A DNA stretch of 64,000 nt from Methylophilus sp. 5 (GTDB taxonomy: Bacteria; Pseudomonadota; Gammaproteobacteria; Burkholderiales; Methylophilaceae): positions 2,604,001 to 2,668,000 of the forward strand of contig NZ_KI911560.1 in assembly GCF_000515275.1 (NCBI RefSeq), given 5' to 3'. Below, piece by piece: positions 1 through 9,429 of the stretch (position 1 is its first letter; each line of letters starts with the position of its first letter). The position numbers and the translations under genes are program-made. The notes beneath the pieces were generated by a model. The model ran no database searches, was not told the origin of the DNA, and worked only from the letters and a program-made list of their open reading frames with translations.

Positions 1-1300
1 CAGCGGCCCTAAAATCAGGGTGTAGCATGATTTGCTGGTAGTAAGGAATCGTTGTTTTGACGCCATAAACCACCATATCGTTGAGTGCGCGGCGACCACG
101 TTCAATCACGCCTTCCCAGTCCAGTGCCCAAACGGTGAGTTTGGCACACATAGAGTCATAGTAGGGCGGAATCACATAGCCACTGTAAATGGCCGCGTCC
201 ATACGCACGCCAGGGCCACCCGGTGCATAGTAGCGGGTAATTTTACCAAAGCTCGGCAGAAAATCTTTTTGTGGATCTTCAGCGTTAATGCGGTACTCCA
301 TGGCAAAGCCACGGAAGGCAATTTCGCTTTGCTTGTACTGTAATGGCAAACCAGCTGCAACCCGGATCTGCTGTTGAACAATATCAACGCCGGTAATGGT
401 TTCGGTCACGGTATGCTCCACCTGTAAGCGGGTGTTCATTTCCATGAAGTAAAAATTGTTGTCAGAATCGAGCAAAAACTCCACAGTGCCGGCGTTTTCA
501 TAACCAACGGCTTTGGCCGCTTTGACGCCCAGGCTGCCAATATAGTCACGCTGCGCTTGTGACAGTTGTGGCGACGGCGCGATTTCAATCAGCTTCTGGT
601 TGCGGCGCTGGATAGAACAGTCGCGCTCAAACAGATGGATGACATTGCCGTGTGCGTCAGCCAATATCTGTACTTCGATATGGCGCGGATGTACTACGCA
701 CTTTTCCAAAAAGACTTCTGGCTTGCCAAATGCTTTGCTGGCTTCTGAAATCACGCGGTCATAGTTGCTTAACAGCTCTTTCTCGCTATCGCAACGGCGA
801 ATGCCACGGCCACCGCCACCGTTAGTGGCTTTTAGCATGACCGGGTAGCCAATTTTACCAGCCAGTACCACGGCGGCTTCGAGGGATTCCAGGTTGCCAT
901 CACTGCCAGGCACACAAGGGATACCGGCATTGATCATGGCGTTACGTGCCTGAATCTTGTCCCCCATCTGGCGAATGACGTCGGCTTCAGGGCCAATAAA
1001 TTTAATACCACGACGGGCGCACACTTCGGCCAGTTCAGGATTCTCAGACAGGAAACCATAGCCAGGATGCAGCGCATCGCAGCCCGCAGCCACGGCGATG
1101 TTCACGATATTATGCGCATTCAGGTAGCCTGCTACCGGGTCTGAGCCAATGTTATAGGCTTCGTCAGCCTTTTTGACATGCAAGGCATGACGGTCAGCAT
1201 CCGCGTAAATGGCCACCGATTTGATGCCCATTTCCGAACAGGCGCGCACAATGCGTACCGCAATTTCACCGCGATTCGCGACTAAAATTTTCTTAAACAC
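1..1300 (-). CDS. Biotin carboxylase subunit, pyruvate carboxylase subunit A-like (3' end cut by window edge)
   Basis: This is the ATP-dependent biotin carboxylase that charges a biotinyl carrier with bicarbonate. I translated it from the complement: it begins at a GTG (complement of 1298-1300) as MFKKILVANRGEIA, preceded by an AAGGG ribosome site, and runs open to base 1, giving about 433 residues with the C-terminal tail missing. The biotin carboxylase N-domain, a GGGGRGI glycine loop (about residues 161-167), and the EMNTRLQVEHTVTE active-site strand are all visible. No biotin carrier gene (accB) lies upstream, where accBC operons have it. The wording IYADADRHALHVKKADEA and the KTTIPYYQQI tail resemble the separate biotin carboxylase subunit of two-subunit pyruvate carboxylases, so the partner may lie beyond the left edge. 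AccC of acetyl-CoA carboxylase is the alternative. Confidence 0.87.
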   Translation of the reverse strand, partial: MFKKILVANRGEIAVRIVRACSEMGIKSVAIYADADRHALHVKKADEAYNIGSDPVAGYLNAHNIVNIAVAAGCDALHPGYGFLSENPELAEVCARRGIKFIGPEADVIRQMGDKIQARNAMINAGIPCVPGSDGNLESLEAAVVLAGKIGYPVMLKATNGGGGRGIRRCDSEKELLSNYDRVISEASKAFGKPEVFLEKCVVHPRHIEVQILADAHGNVIHLFERDCSIQRRNQKLIEIAPSPQLSQAQRDYIGSLGVKAAKAVGYENAGTVEFLLDSDNNFYFMEMNTRLQVEHTVTETITGVDIVQQQIRVAAGLPLQYKQSEIAFRGFAMEYRINAEDPQKDFLPSFGKITRYYAPGGPGVRMDAAIYSGYVIPPYYDSMCAKLTVWALDWEGVIERGRRALNDMVVYGVKTTIPYYQQIMLHPDFRAA

Positions 1301-1634
1301 ACATTACCCTTAAAGCAAGAAAAAAGGACAGAGTCTTTTAGTAACTCAACCGTTTATTAATTAGCAACTACTTGTATTTAAAACGCTTTGAGTAGAGTTG
1401 GTTGTGGTTTTGCAGTCATGAGGCCGTCTGAACGGATGGCCGATTATGCAAACCGGCACCATGAGCGCGCGCATGAAAAGAGCGCCGCGTGATGCGACAT
1501 CATTATAACAACAAACCGTGGTCTTAAAAAGTAGGACGTCATTTAGGCAAGCGCTTCGCGCGCGCCGGGTCGTCAAGATTGGCCGAGTTTGCTATAGTGT
1601 GAGGCTTGTTTATATATTAGAGTTTTAGTTGGTT
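1301..1634. other. Divergent intergenic region between biotin carboxylase and yceD
   Basis: About 330 bases between two divergent genes; I find no credible coding frame. Its right end holds an extended -10 element for yceD: TATAGT at 1593-1598 preceded by TG at 1590-1591, with no clear -35. The leftward promoter for the biotin carboxylase gene must also lie here but I cannot point to it. Confidence 0.5.
1590..1598 (+). promoter_or_regulatory. Extended -10 promoter element upstream of yceD
   Basis: TG, one base, then TATAGT matches the extended -10 pattern of sigma-70 promoters and lies about 40 bases before the yceD start. The upstream -35 region is poor, as expected when the TG extension compensates. 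Confidence 0.45.
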
Positions 1635-2141
1635 ATGACGCGATTTGATGAGCTGGCCCAGCAGCAAAAAAAGACTGAAGGTGAGTTGACGTTATCGTCG
1701 TTGCCGCGCTTGCAAGAGGCATTGCATGCGCTGGGTGTGACCGATGCTGCGGCGCTGGCTGCATTACGTGTACGTTATCAATTGCAAGGGTTGCCGCCAC
1801 GCTTTTTTAGTGAGACTGCTTTGCCTATGTTGGCGTTAAATGTGCAATCAGCGTTGCCGTTGGTGTGCCAGCGCTGCTTTGCGCCGTTGCCGCAAGCGCT
1901 TGATTTGCAGTTTGAGTTCGCGTTGAGTAATGAGCCGCCCGAGGCGTTGCTAGAGGATGAACATGTCGATTGGCTGGAAGAGGGCAGCGAAACGACGGTT
2001 GAGTCGCTGGTTGAAGATGAGTTGCTGATGGCATTGCCGATTGCGGTGATGCATGAGCAGGCGTGTGTTAGCTTGCAGCAGACGGCCGGTGAAAAGCCTA
2101 ACCCATTTGCGGCGCTCAAGCAGCTTAAGCTGGATAAGTGA
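1635..2141 (+). CDS. yceD: YceD family protein (DUF177), 23S rRNA accumulation factor
   Basis: A 168-residue protein of the DUF177/YceD family, whose gene nearly always precedes rpmF; in E. coli loss of YceD lowers 23S rRNA levels. The sequence shows the family's Cys pair LVCQRCF, the acidic stretch EDEHVDWLEEG, and a C-terminal NPFAALKQLK. I start at ATG 1635; a TTG two codons upstream is less likely. The gene leads the fatty-acid synthesis block, though 189 bases and a strong separate promoter lie between it and rpmF. The leftward frames under this gene are low-complexity shadows. Confidence 0.88.
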   Translation: MTRFDELAQQQKKTEGELTLSSLPRLQEALHALGVTDAAALAALRVRYQLQGLPPRFFSETALPMLALNVQSALPLVCQRCFAPLPQALDLQFEFALSNEPPEALLEDEHVDWLEEGSETTVESLVEDELLMALPIAVMHEQACVSLQQTAGEKPNPFAALKQLKLDK

Positions 2142-2214
2142 AGGCTTGATGATGGCTAAATGCATTGCCAATATTGTAAAAAAGCAAATGAAAAGCGATA
2201 TTTGCAGGATTTAT

Positions 2215-2243
2215 TTGCAGTTGTCTCTGGAATATTTTATAAT
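2215..2243 (+). promoter_or_regulatory. Sigma-70 promoter for rpmF-plsX-fab operon
   Basis: TTGCAG (2215-2220), exactly 17 bases, then a perfect TATAAT (2238-2243), ending 87 bases before the rpmF start. This is the best-looking housekeeping promoter in the first 10 kb. It explains the long yceD-rpmF gap and allows ribosomal protein and lipid synthesis genes to be transcribed without yceD. Confidence 0.7.
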
Positions 2244-2330
2244 TGCGGATTAGGTAGCATTTTAGTTTATTTATAACTGCCCTTTAACTTCATTGTCTGA
2301 GGTGTGGCGGTTTGATTTTGGAGTATTTAA

Positions 2331-2510
2331 ATGGCAGTTCAGCAAAACAAAAAGACACCGTCCAAGCGTGGTATGCACCGCTCCCACGACTTTTTGACTA
2401 ACCCACCTTTGGCAATTGAGCCAACGACTGGTGAAGTGCATTTGCGTCATCACGTGAGCCCAAACGGTTTTTACCGTGGCCGTAAAGTGATGCCAGCTAA
2501 AGGCGAATAA
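2331..2510 (+). CDS. rpmF: 50S ribosomal protein L32
   Basis: A 59-residue basic protein starting [20 protein letters not shown], which is the classic L32 opening, and ending [12 protein letters not shown]32 is a component of the large ribosomal subunit. This L32 lacks the zinc-binding cysteines found in some L32 paralogues, so it is the C-minus form. A GGAG ribosome site sits 7-8 bases upstream of the ATG. The gene sits between yceD and plsX, the standard order, linking ribosome and membrane-lipid synthesis. Confidence 0.96.
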   Translation: MAVQQNKKTPSKRGMHRSHDFLTNPPLAIEPTTGEVHLRHHVSPNGFYRGRKVMPAKGE

Positions 2511-2536
2511 TCGCTGCATTAAAGCGTCAAGCTTTA

Positions 2537-2570
2537 AAACACGCCGCGCAGTAAAATGCGCGGCGTTTGT
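2537..2570 (+). terminator. GC-rich hairpin after rpmF (partial terminator or attenuator)
   Basis: Ten-base arms ACGCCGCGCA (2541-2550) and TGCGCGGCGT (2557-2566) with a 6-base loop, followed by TTTGTGT. The U-run is short, so read-through into plsX is likely; it probably tunes the ratio of L32 to lipid enzymes. Confidence 0.6.
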
Positions 2571-2666
2571 GTATCTGGCGCAAGCCTGTACTTTTCCGGC
2601 ACTTTGCTTGAATAGCTGCGTTTTGATGACGGGTGTAGTGTACGGAAAGTAAATTTGGGAAATGAC

Positions 2667-3719
2667 ATGACAACTAGTCAACACGCGCACTCACAAGAAG
2701 TAGTGATTGCCATTGATGCCATGGGAGGAGATCACGGTCCACATGTGACTGTGCCTGCGGCAGTGCGTATTTTAAAAGAAAATCCTAATCTCAATATTAT
2801 TTTGGTCGGCTTGCAAGAGGCCGTTGAGGCTGAACTGAAAGCCTTGCATGTCACGCCCAACCCGCGTTTGCGCGTACATCACGCGAGTGAGGTAGTGTTG
2901 ATGGATGAGTCGCCACAAAGCGCAATGAAGAATAAAAAAGATTCTTCTATGCGCGTGGCGATCAATATGGTGAAAACCGGTGAGGCGCAGGCTTGTGTGA
3001 GTGCTGGTAATACCGGTGCTTTAATGGCGACGGCGCGTTTTGTCCTAAAAACGTTGCCAGGTATTGACCGTCCTGCCATTGCTTCTACCTTGCCTTCTGA
3101 AAATGGCAGCACATTTATGCTAGACCTTGGCGCCAATGCCGACTGTACGCCAGAGCACCTCTACCAGTTTGCCATTATGGGCGCGATGGTGGTGAGCTGT
3201 ATCAGCAATAAACCTAATCCAACCGTTGGCCTGCTCAATATCGGCTCTGAAGATATCAAGGGTAATGAGGTTGCTAAACAGGCTGCCGAGTTGCTGCGTG
3301 GCAGCCATTTGAATTTTTACGGTAACGTCGAAGGCGATGATATTTTCAAAGGCACCACCGATGTCGTTGTGTGTGATGGCTTTGTCGGTAATGTCGCGCT
3401 AAAAACCACAGAAGGCCTGGCGCATATGATGGGCAAGTTCCTGACTCAGGAATTTAAGCGTAACTGGCTCACCAAATTGATGGCGCTGGGTGCTTTTCCG
3501 GTATTAAAGGCGTTTAAAAAACGCCTGGATCCACGTCGCTATAATGGCGCCAGCTTTTTAGGCTTGCGCGGCATTGTGGTGAAAAGCCATGGCGGGGCGG
3601 ATAGCGTCGGCTTTTACCATGCCATTCATGTGGCCATGGAAGAGGCGCAGAGCGGCGTTTTAAAGCGCATTCAGGCGCAGCTTGAGATCGAGCATCTGAC
3701 GACTTCCGAGCAGTCTTGA
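2667..3719 (+). CDS. plsX: Phosphate acyltransferase PlsX
   Basis: PlsX makes acyl-phosphate from acyl-ACP and phosphate, the first committed step feeding PlsY in phospholipid synthesis; it acts at the inner face of the membrane. The family's opening [12 protein letters not shown] is at residues 17-28 and the central GNTGALMA motif is present. The 350-residue length is normal. I start at ATG 2667 (MTTSQHAHS) rather than an in-frame TTG at 2655. It sits between rpmF and fabH as in E. coli. Confidence 0.96.
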   Translation: MTTSQHAHSQEVVIAIDAMGGDHGPHVTVPAAVRILKENPNLNIILVGLQEAVEAELKALHVTPNPRLRVHHASEVVLMDESPQSAMKNKKDSSMRVAINMVKTGEAQACVSAGNTGALMATARFVLKTLPGIDRPAIASTLPSENGSTFMLDLGANADCTPEHLYQFAIMGAMVVSCISNKPNPTVGLLNIGSEDIKGNEVAKQAAELLRGSHLNFYGNVEGDDIFKGTTDVVVCDGFVGNVALKTTEGLAHMMGKFLTQEFKRNWLTKLMALGAFPVLKAFKKRLDPRRYNGASFLGLRGIVVKSHGGADSVGFYHAIHVAMEEAQSGVLKRIQAQLEIEHLTTSEQS

Positions 3720-3767
3720 ACTGCATGCGGCTAGGTAATTTGACCCAATTAAGGCATAATCGTACGA

Positions 3768-4709
3768 ATGATTAACGCGCGAATCGCAGGCACTGGCAGC
3801 TATCTGCCACCCACTATTTTAACCAACGCCGATCTGGAAAAGATGGTCGATACCACCGATGAGTGGATCTTTGCCCGAACCGGTATCAAGCAGCGGCATC
3901 GCGTTACGGATGAACGTACCAGTGATCTGGCCACGCATGCTGCGCGCAATGCCATTGAGGCTGCGGGTATTCAGGCGCAGGAGATTGACCTCATTATTGT
4001 GGCGACCACCACACCGGACAAGATTTTCCCGAGTGTGGCGACCATGGTACAGCGCAAACTAGGCATCAGCGGCTGTCCTGCATTTGACGTGCAAGCGGTT
4101 TGTAGCGGCTTTGTCTATGCCTTGACCACTGCGCATCAATTTATCAAGTCTGGTCAATATCGCAACGTGCTGGTGATTGGTGCGGATACCTTTACCCGTA
4201 TCACCGACTATACCGATCGCAGCAACTGCATTTTGTGGGGCGATGGCGCGGGCGCTGTGATTTTGCAGGCGAGTGAACAGCCTGGGGTCCTCTCAACCCA
4301 TATTCATGCGGATGGCAATTACGAAACCTATTTGCATGTGCCTCGCAAAGAAGATGGCCCGGATACCGTGGTCATGGAAGGCAATGCCGTGTTCAAAATG
4401 GCGGTCAATACGCTAGACCAGATTGTGGACGAAACCTTGACGGCTAACCAGATGCAAAAGTCTGACATTGACTGGCTGGTGCCGCATCAGGCCAATATCC
4501 GCATTTTGCAAGCAACGGCCAAAAAGCTGGACTTGCCTATGGAAAAAGTGGTGATTACGGTTGACCGGCATGGCAATACCTCCGCAGCATCTATCCCGCT
4601 GGCGCTTGACACTGCAGTGCGCGATGGTCGTATCCAGCGCGGGCATTTGTTGCTGATGGAGGCATTTGGCGGCGGTTTTACCTGGGGTTCTGCGCTGGTC
4701 AGATATTAA
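3768..4709 (+). CDS. fabH: 3-oxoacyl-ACP synthase III (KAS III)
   Basis: FabH starts fatty-acid chains by condensing acetyl-CoA with malonyl-ACP. The Cys-His-Asn triad is readable as C112 ([10 protein letters not shown]), H240 (VPHQANIRI) and N270 ([10 protein letters not shown]). The 313-residue length is standard and the ending [15 protein letters not shown] is typical. It follows plsX by 48 bases and precedes fabD by 90, inside the operon. Confidence 0.97.
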   Translation: MINARIAGTGSYLPPTILTNADLEKMVDTTDEWIFARTGIKQRHRVTDERTSDLATHAARNAIEAAGIQAQEIDLIIVATTTPDKIFPSVATMVQRKLGISGCPAFDVQAVCSGFVYALTTAHQFIKSGQYRNVLVIGADTFTRITDYTDRSNCILWGDGAGAVILQASEQPGVLSTHIHADGNYETYLHVPRKEDGPDTVVMEGNAVFKMAVNTLDQIVDETLTANQMQKSDIDWLVPHQANIRILQATAKKLDLPMEKVVITVDRHGNTSAASIPLALDTAVRDGRIQRGHLLLMEAFGGGFTWGSALVRY

Positions 4710-4799
4710 ACAGTAAATAATGCCGGTGAAATTGTGTTGTGCAGGCATCGCGTGAGTGATTGCCTGCATATTGTTTTAGTCAATACGTGATAAAAAATT

Positions 4800-5723
4800 A
4801 TGTCTAAATTTGCTTTTTTCTTTCCAGGCCAAGGCTCGCAGTCGGTTGGCATGATGCAAGGGCTAGCAGCCCACGCCATCGTTAAACAAACTTTTGATGA
4901 AGCCTCGGCTGTGTTGGGTGTCGATTTCTGGAAAATGGCGACTGAAGCCAACGATGAAATTAACCTGACCGAAAATACACAGCCCATCATGCTCACTGCC
5001 GGGGTTGCCACCTGGCGTGTGTATCAGGCACTGGGCGGCCAGTTGCCAACCGCGATGGCCGGTCATAGCCTGGGTGAATATACGGCCTTGGTCGCTGCCA
5101 ATGCGATTTCATTTGCAGATGCATTGCCGCTGGTTAAATTTCGTGCCCAGGTCATGCAGCAAGCGGTGCCTGAAGGGCAGGGGGCGATGGCTGCCATTTT
5201 GGGTCTGGATGATGACACGGTGCGTGCGGTATGCACTGAGGCGGCGCAAGGTCAGGTAGTGCAGGCGGTTAATTACAACTCGCCAGGCCAGGTGGTGATT
5301 GCTGGTGATAAAGCTGCTGTAGAGCGCGGTATGGAGCTGGCCAAAGCCAAGGGCGCTAAACGTGCCTTGCCATTGCCTGTGAGCGTACCGTCGCACTGTG
5401 AGCTGATGAAGCCTGCGGCAGATAAGCTGCGTGAATATCTGCAAAACGTCACTGTGCAAGCGCCTGTGGTGCCAGTGTTACATAACGCCGATGTTGCGGC
5501 TTATAGCGATGCAGATAATATTAAAGACGCCTTGGTGCGCCAGTTATATAGCCCGGTGCGCTGGGTTGAGACGGTGCAGCATTTAGCGGCAGCAGAGGTG
5601 TTTAGCGCTGCCGAGTGCGGGCCAGGCAAGGTGCTGGCTGGGTTAGCCAAGCGCATCGTTGCTGAGATGACCTGTGTTGCACTGGTGAGTGATGAATCTG
5701 TGCAAGCATTTGTTGCGCAATAA
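4800..5723 (+). CDS. fabD: Malonyl-CoA:ACP transacylase
   Basis: FabD loads malonyl groups from CoA onto acyl carrier protein. The FPGQGSQ opening (residues 8-14), nucleophile S90 in GHSLGEY and catalytic H199 in VPSHCELM are all seen. At 307 residues it has family length. The ribosome site before ATG 4800 is weak (an A-rich stretch). Only 12 bases separate it from fabG, so the two are likely translated together. Confidence 0.96.
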   Translation: MSKFAFFFPGQGSQSVGMMQGLAAHAIVKQTFDEASAVLGVDFWKMATEANDEINLTENTQPIMLTAGVATWRVYQALGGQLPTAMAGHSLGEYTALVAANAISFADALPLVKFRAQVMQQAVPEGQGAMAAILGLDDDTVRAVCTEAAQGQVVQAVNYNSPGQVVIAGDKAAVERGMELAKAKGAKRALPLPVSVPSHCELMKPAADKLREYLQNVTVQAPVVPVLHNADVAAYSDADNIKDALVRQLYSPVRWVETVQHLAAAEVFSAAECGPGKVLAGLAKRIVAEMTCVALVSDESVQAFVAQ

Positions 5724-5735
5724 GGGGGATTAAAT

Positions 5736-6476
5736 ATGTTGGATCAACAAGTGGTATTAGTGACAGGCGCCAGCCGCGGGATTGGTGCAGCGATTGCACA
5801 AACCCTGGGTAAGCAGGGCGCGATTGTGGTTGGGACGGCCACCTCTGCCAGCGGTGCAGAAGCGATTACAGCCCATCTGAAAGCTGCTGGTGTGAATGGC
5901 GTTGGTTTGGCGCTGGATGTCACGCAGCCAGAGCAAATTGAAGCAGTGTTAAAGCAAATTGCCGAGCAATATGGTGATGTTTCCATTCTGGTAAATAACG
6001 CCGGTATTACCAAAGACACCTTGCTGATGCGCATGAAGGACGAAGACTGGGATGCTGTGTTGAACACCAATCTGAAGTCTGTTTTTCGCATGAGCCAGGC
6101 CGTGCTGCGCCCGATGATGAAAGCACGTCAGGGTCGCATTATTAATATTTCCAGCGTGGTTGGTCACATGGGTAACGCAGGCCAGGTCAACTATGCTGCG
6201 GCCAAGGCAGGCATGACAGGCTTTACCAAGTCGATGGCGCAAGAGGTTGGTAGCCGTGGTATCACGGTCAACTGTGTCGCGCCGGGATTTATTGAAACCG
6301 ACATGACTGCCGAACTGCCAGAAGAGATTAAAGCCAAAATGCTGGAGCGCATTGCGGTGGGCCGTTTGGGCCAGGTGGATGAAATTGCGGCCACGGTGGC
6401 CTTTCTGGCGTCACCTGCGGCTGCCTACATTACGGGTGAAACCATCCATGTCAATGGCGGCATGTATTGCGCTTAA
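5736..6476 (+). CDS. fabG: 3-oxoacyl-ACP reductase
   Basis: FabG is the NADPH-dependent reductase of the elongation cycle. It is a short-chain dehydrogenase with TGASRGIG (residues 10-17), NNAG (87-90) and the S140-Y153-K157 catalytic set. The ending YITGETIHVNGGMYCA is typical. It has 246 residues and an AAGGGGG ribosome site shortly before ATG 5736. It lies between fabD and acpP as expected. Confidence 0.96.
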   Translation: MLDQQVVLVTGASRGIGAAIAQTLGKQGAIVVGTATSASGAEAITAHLKAAGVNGVGLALDVTQPEQIEAVLKQIAEQYGDVSILVNNAGITKDTLLMRMKDEDWDAVLNTNLKSVFRMSQAVLRPMMKARQGRIINISSVVGHMGNAGQVNYAAAKAGMTGFTKSMAQEVGSRGITVNCVAPGFIETDMTAELPEEIKAKMLERIAVGRLGQVDEIAATVAFLASPAAAYITGETIHVNGGMYCA

Positions 6477-6562
6477 TACATAGTTTCTTTGGTATTCTGG
6501 GCAAGTTTTGCTAGAATACCGGTTTACTGAACACGACACTTATCAACAAAGGGGTATTTTAG

Positions 6563-6799
6563 ATGTCCGACATCGAACAACGCGTAAAGAAAATCGTTTG
6601 TGAACAATTAGGTGCAAACGAAGCTGACGTTAAAAACACATCATCTTTCGTAGATGATCTGGGTGCAGATTCTCTGGACACCGTAGAATTGGTGATGGCT
6701 TTGGAAGAAGAATTCGATTGCGAAATTCCTGACGACGAAGCAGAAAAAATCACAACAGTGCAGCAAGCGATTGACTACGTCAACGCAAACCTCAAGTAA
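6563..6799 (+). CDS. acpP: Acyl carrier protein
   Basis: This is the 78-residue acidic carrier that holds growing acyl chains on a phosphopantetheine arm attached at S37 in the [16 protein letters not shown] motif. Codon choice is restricted compared with its neighbours, fitting very high expression. An AAGGGG ribosome site precedes the ATG. The following hairpin likely reduces read-through so that AcpP is made in excess over FabF. Confidence 0.98.
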   Translation: MSDIEQRVKKIVCEQLGANEADVKNTSSFVDDLGADSLDTVELVMALEEEFDCEIPDDEAEKITTVQQAIDYVNANLK

Positions 6800-6818
6800 T
6801 TCATTGACTTCATTCTTC

Positions 6819-6850
6819 AATCAGCCCTCGCAAGAGGGCTGATTTTCTAT
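6819..6850 (+). terminator. Attenuating hairpin between acpP and fabF
   Basis: AATCAGCCCT and AGGGCTGATT arms (6819-6844) with a CGCAAG loop, followed by TTCTAT. It looks like an intrinsic terminator with a weak U-run, placed where a step-down from acpP to fabF would be useful. Confidence 0.6.
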
Positions 6851-6851
6851 T

Positions 6852-8084
6852 ATGACGAAACGCAGAGTAGTAGTAACAGGCTTGGGCGTGGTGTCTCCAG
6901 TAGGCATTGGTACCCAAACCGCTTGGGGCAATCTGGTTGCTGGTCAATCAGGCATTACCCGCATTACCAAATTTGACCCCACACCGTTCGCCTCGCAAAT
7001 TGCAGGTGAAGTGAAAGGCTTTAACGCTGAAGAGTTTATTCCAGCCAAAGATGCCCGCCGTATGGATACTTTTATCCAATATGGTCTGGCAGCGGGGCTG
7101 GAGGCTTTTCGCGATTGCGGCCTTGAAGTGACTGATGCCAATGCCGAGCGTATTGGTGTCACCATCGGGTCAGGCATTGGTGGCTTGGGTTTGATTGAGT
7201 CCACTAACGACAGTTATGATGAAGGTGGCCCGCGCAAAATCTCGCCATTCTTTATTCCAGGCACCATTATCAATATGATTTCTGGCAACCTGTCGATCAT
7301 GCTGGGCTTAAAAGGTCCAAATATCGCCGTGGTCACCGCTTGTACCACAGGCACACATAGCATAGGCGAAGCCGCGCGCATGATTGAGTACGGTGATGCT
7401 GACGTGATGGTGGCTGGTGGCGCTGAAGCGGCCATTACCGAGCTCAGTGTTGGCGGCTTTGCCTCTGCGAGAGCCTTGTCTAATCGCAATGACGACCCGG
7501 CAACGGCTAGCCGTCCCTGGGACAAAGACCGTGATGGCTTTGTGATTGGTGAGGGAGCAGGGGTGATGGTGCTCGAAGAGTATGAGCATGCTAAAGCCCG
7601 TGGTGCCAGAATTTACGCCGAAGTGGCTGGTTACGGTTTAAGTGCCGATGCCTATCACATGACCGCGCCAAATATGGATGGTCCACGCCGGTCTATGGTG
7701 AATGCCCTCAAAAATGCAGGTGTGAACCCTGACCAGGTGCAGTTTATGAACGCACACGGTACATCGACACCGTTGGGTGATGCGAATGAAACCAATGCGA
7801 TCAAAGCGACTTTCGGTGATCATGCTTATAAACTGGTGGTGAACTCCACCAAGTCTATGACTGGTCATTTATTGGGTGGCGCTGGTGGCTTGGAGTCAGT
7901 ATTCACGGTGTTATCTATTTATAATCAGATTTCACCGCCAACCATTAACTTGTTTAATCAGGATCCTGAATGCGATCTGGATTACTGTGCCAATACCGCA
8001 CGTGACCTGCAGATTGAATATGCCCTGAAAAACAACTTTGGCTTTGGTGGCACAAACGGCAGCTTGCTGTTTAAGCGCGTTTAA
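6852..8084 (+). CDS. fabF: 3-oxoacyl-ACP synthase II (KAS II)
   Basis: FabF elongates acyl-ACP with malonyl-ACP. Catalytic C164 ([10 protein letters not shown]), H302 ([11 protein letters not shown]) and H339 (GHLLGGAGG) are present, and the C-terminal [14 protein letters not shown] is typical. It has 410 residues, standard length. Its ATG lies directly after the acpP/fabF hairpin. It is the last gene of the rightward fatty-acid operon; a bidirectional terminator follows. Confidence 0.97.
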   Translation: MTKRRVVVTGLGVVSPVGIGTQTAWGNLVAGQSGITRITKFDPTPFASQIAGEVKGFNAEEFIPAKDARRMDTFIQYGLAAGLEAFRDCGLEVTDANAERIGVTIGSGIGGLGLIESTNDSYDEGGPRKISPFFIPGTIINMISGNLSIMLGLKGPNIAVVTACTTGTHSIGEAARMIEYGDADVMVAGGAEAAITELSVGGFASARALSNRNDDPATASRPWDKDRDGFVIGEGAGVMVLEEYEHAKARGARIYAEVAGYGLSADAYHMTAPNMDGPRRSMVNALKNAGVNPDQVQFMNAHGTSTPLGDANETNAIKATFGDHAYKLVVNSTKSMTGHLLGGAGGLESVFTVLSIYNQISPPTINLFNQDPECDLDYCANTARDLQIEYALKNNFGFGGTNGSLLFKRV

Positions 8085-8101
8085 ATAGCCATATAGCCTA
8101 A

Positions 8102-8131
8102 TAAAAAAGCCAGCATATGCTGGCTTTTTTA
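8102..8131. terminator. Bidirectional terminator between fabF and tpx
   Basis: GCCAGCATATGCTGGC stem flanked by A-run and T-run on both sides, so it can end both the rightward fab operon and leftward tpx transcription. Confidence 0.85.
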
Positions 8132-8147
8132 TTGCTTGTTTAATTGC

Positions 8148-8651
8148 TTACTTCAATACAGCCAGGGCCGCCGCATAGTTAGGTTCGTCGGCAATTTCGC
8201 CAACCAATTCGCTATGCAATACCTGGTTATTTTCATCCAGAACAACGACTGCGCGTGCAGTCAGGCCAGCCAGGCTGCTGTCGGTGATCAACACGCCATA
8301 GTCAGTCGCAAATTTAGTGGTATCGCGGAAAGTAGACAAGGTGACAACGTTTTCCAGGCCTTCTGCACCGCAGAAGCGGCTTTGCGCAAATGGCAAGTCA
8401 GCTGAGACACACAGCACGACAGTATTGTTCACGCTGCTGGCTTCTTTGTTGAACGTGCGCACAGAGGTAGCGCAGGTTGGTGTATCAATGCTAGGAAAAA
8501 TGTTGAGTACTTTGCGTTTGCCAGCGTAGGCATCCAGACCAACCAGGTTACGTTTGGCATCTGCCAGTTGAAACGCTGGGGCGGTCTCGCCTGCTGCTAA
8601 AAATTTACCGCCAACGGCGACCGGGTTACCTTTAAGCGTGACGCTTGCCAT
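8148..8651 (-). CDS. tpx: Thiol peroxidase Tpx (atypical 2-Cys peroxiredoxin)
   Basis: Tpx reduces hydrogen peroxide and lipid hydroperoxides using thioredoxin. Peroxidatic C60 in [10 protein letters not shown] and resolving C94 in SRFCGAEGL are both present, as is the late Arg in [11 protein letters not shown] start at the ATG complement of 8649-8651 ([10 protein letters not shown]), which has a GGAG site; 167 residues. A second, cysteine-free copy lies just upstream on the same strand. Confidence 0.95.
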   Translation of the reverse strand: MASVTLKGNPVAVGGKFLAAGETAPAFQLADAKRNLVGLDAYAGKRKVLNIFPSIDTPTCATSVRTFNKEASSVNNTVVLCVSADLPFAQSRFCGAEGLENVVTLSTFRDTTKFATDYGVLITDSSLAGLTARAVVVLDENNQVLHSELVGEIADEPNYAAALAVLK

Positions 8652-8746
8652 AATCTTCTCCAAAAAAGGTGTTGATGAGTGTTAAACGGACACTTTAACG
8701 TGTCAGCCCATGTCAATCAACCACATAAAAAGTAAGGGAATCAGTT

Positions 8747-9247
8747 TTACAGTACGGCGAGTGCTGCGTCGTAGTCTGGTTCGCTGGTTAATTCTTTCAC
8801 CAGTTCTACATGCAAAACCTGGTCATTTTCATCGGCGACGATGAGTACACGCGCAGGCAAGCCTGCCAGTTTGCTGGTCATCATCAGCACACCGTAGTTT
8901 TTGAGCATATCGCGGCCACGCATGGTCGATAAATGAATGCTGGCAGACAGGTTTTCTGCGTCTAGAAAGCGCGTCATGGTGAACGGTAAGTCAGGAGAAA
9001 TATGCACAATAACCGTGTTCTCCAAATTGGCGCCCAAGCGGTCTAGTATGCGTACGCTGTTGGCGCTGGTGGCGGTGTCTATGCCAGGAAAAAAATGCAG
9101 AACTTTTCGCTGACCACTAAACGTTTCTAATGACACGTCTTCCAGCGCATGATTGACCAGTTGAAAAAAAGGTAAGGTTTGACCTAAGCGGGGTAATTCA
9201 TCTTCAACCAGTATCGGGTCATTCAGCAAAGCGGTGGCATTAGGCAT
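8747..9247 (-). CDS. Cysteine-less Tpx paralogue (probable pseudo-peroxidase)
   Basis: A 166-residue protein alignable with the neighbouring Tpx along its whole length, for example GIDTATSANSVRIL against [14 protein letters not shown] and LAGLPARVLIVADENDQVLH against [20 protein letters not shown]. Both redox cysteines are gone: the peroxidatic position is S61 and the resolving position is L95, and the protein has no cysteine at all. The threonine and arginine of the active site remain. The frame is intact, so it is probably expressed, but thiol peroxidase activity should be absent. It may bind a thioredoxin-type partner, sense a ligand, or be decaying after duplication. It ends 96 bases before the tpx start. 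Confidence 0.85.
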   Translation of the reverse strand: MPNATALLNDPILVEDELPRLGQTLPFFQLVNHALEDVSLETFSGQRKVLHFFPGIDTATSANSVRILDRLGANLENTVIVHISPDLPFTMTRFLDAENLSASIHLSTMRGRDMLKNYGVLMMTSKLAGLPARVLIVADENDQVLHVELVKELTSEPDYDAALAVL

Positions 9248-9429
9248 GATCAGTCATTTATTCACGAAAACGCCTGACATCATAGAGCATTATGTCTAGG
9301 GCATTCAATTTTTATTGCACGGCCTGGGTGAGGCAGGTCGGTGCGCTAGCCAGGATTTTAACGCTGTCAACCAGATTATTTGCACCCGTCATGGGTACAA
9401 AAAACCGCGTTGGCGGTTAAAATAAAGCC

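Noticed and set aside
1301..1634. Expected accB next to the biotin carboxylase
   Set aside because: I read both strands and found no AMKM-type biotin carrier; the gap appears non-coding, one reason for preferring a pyruvate carboxylase subunit.
2271..2690. 139-residue minus-strand frame covering rpmF
   Set aside because: Overlaps a certain ribosomal protein gene and its promoter, and has no recognisable features.
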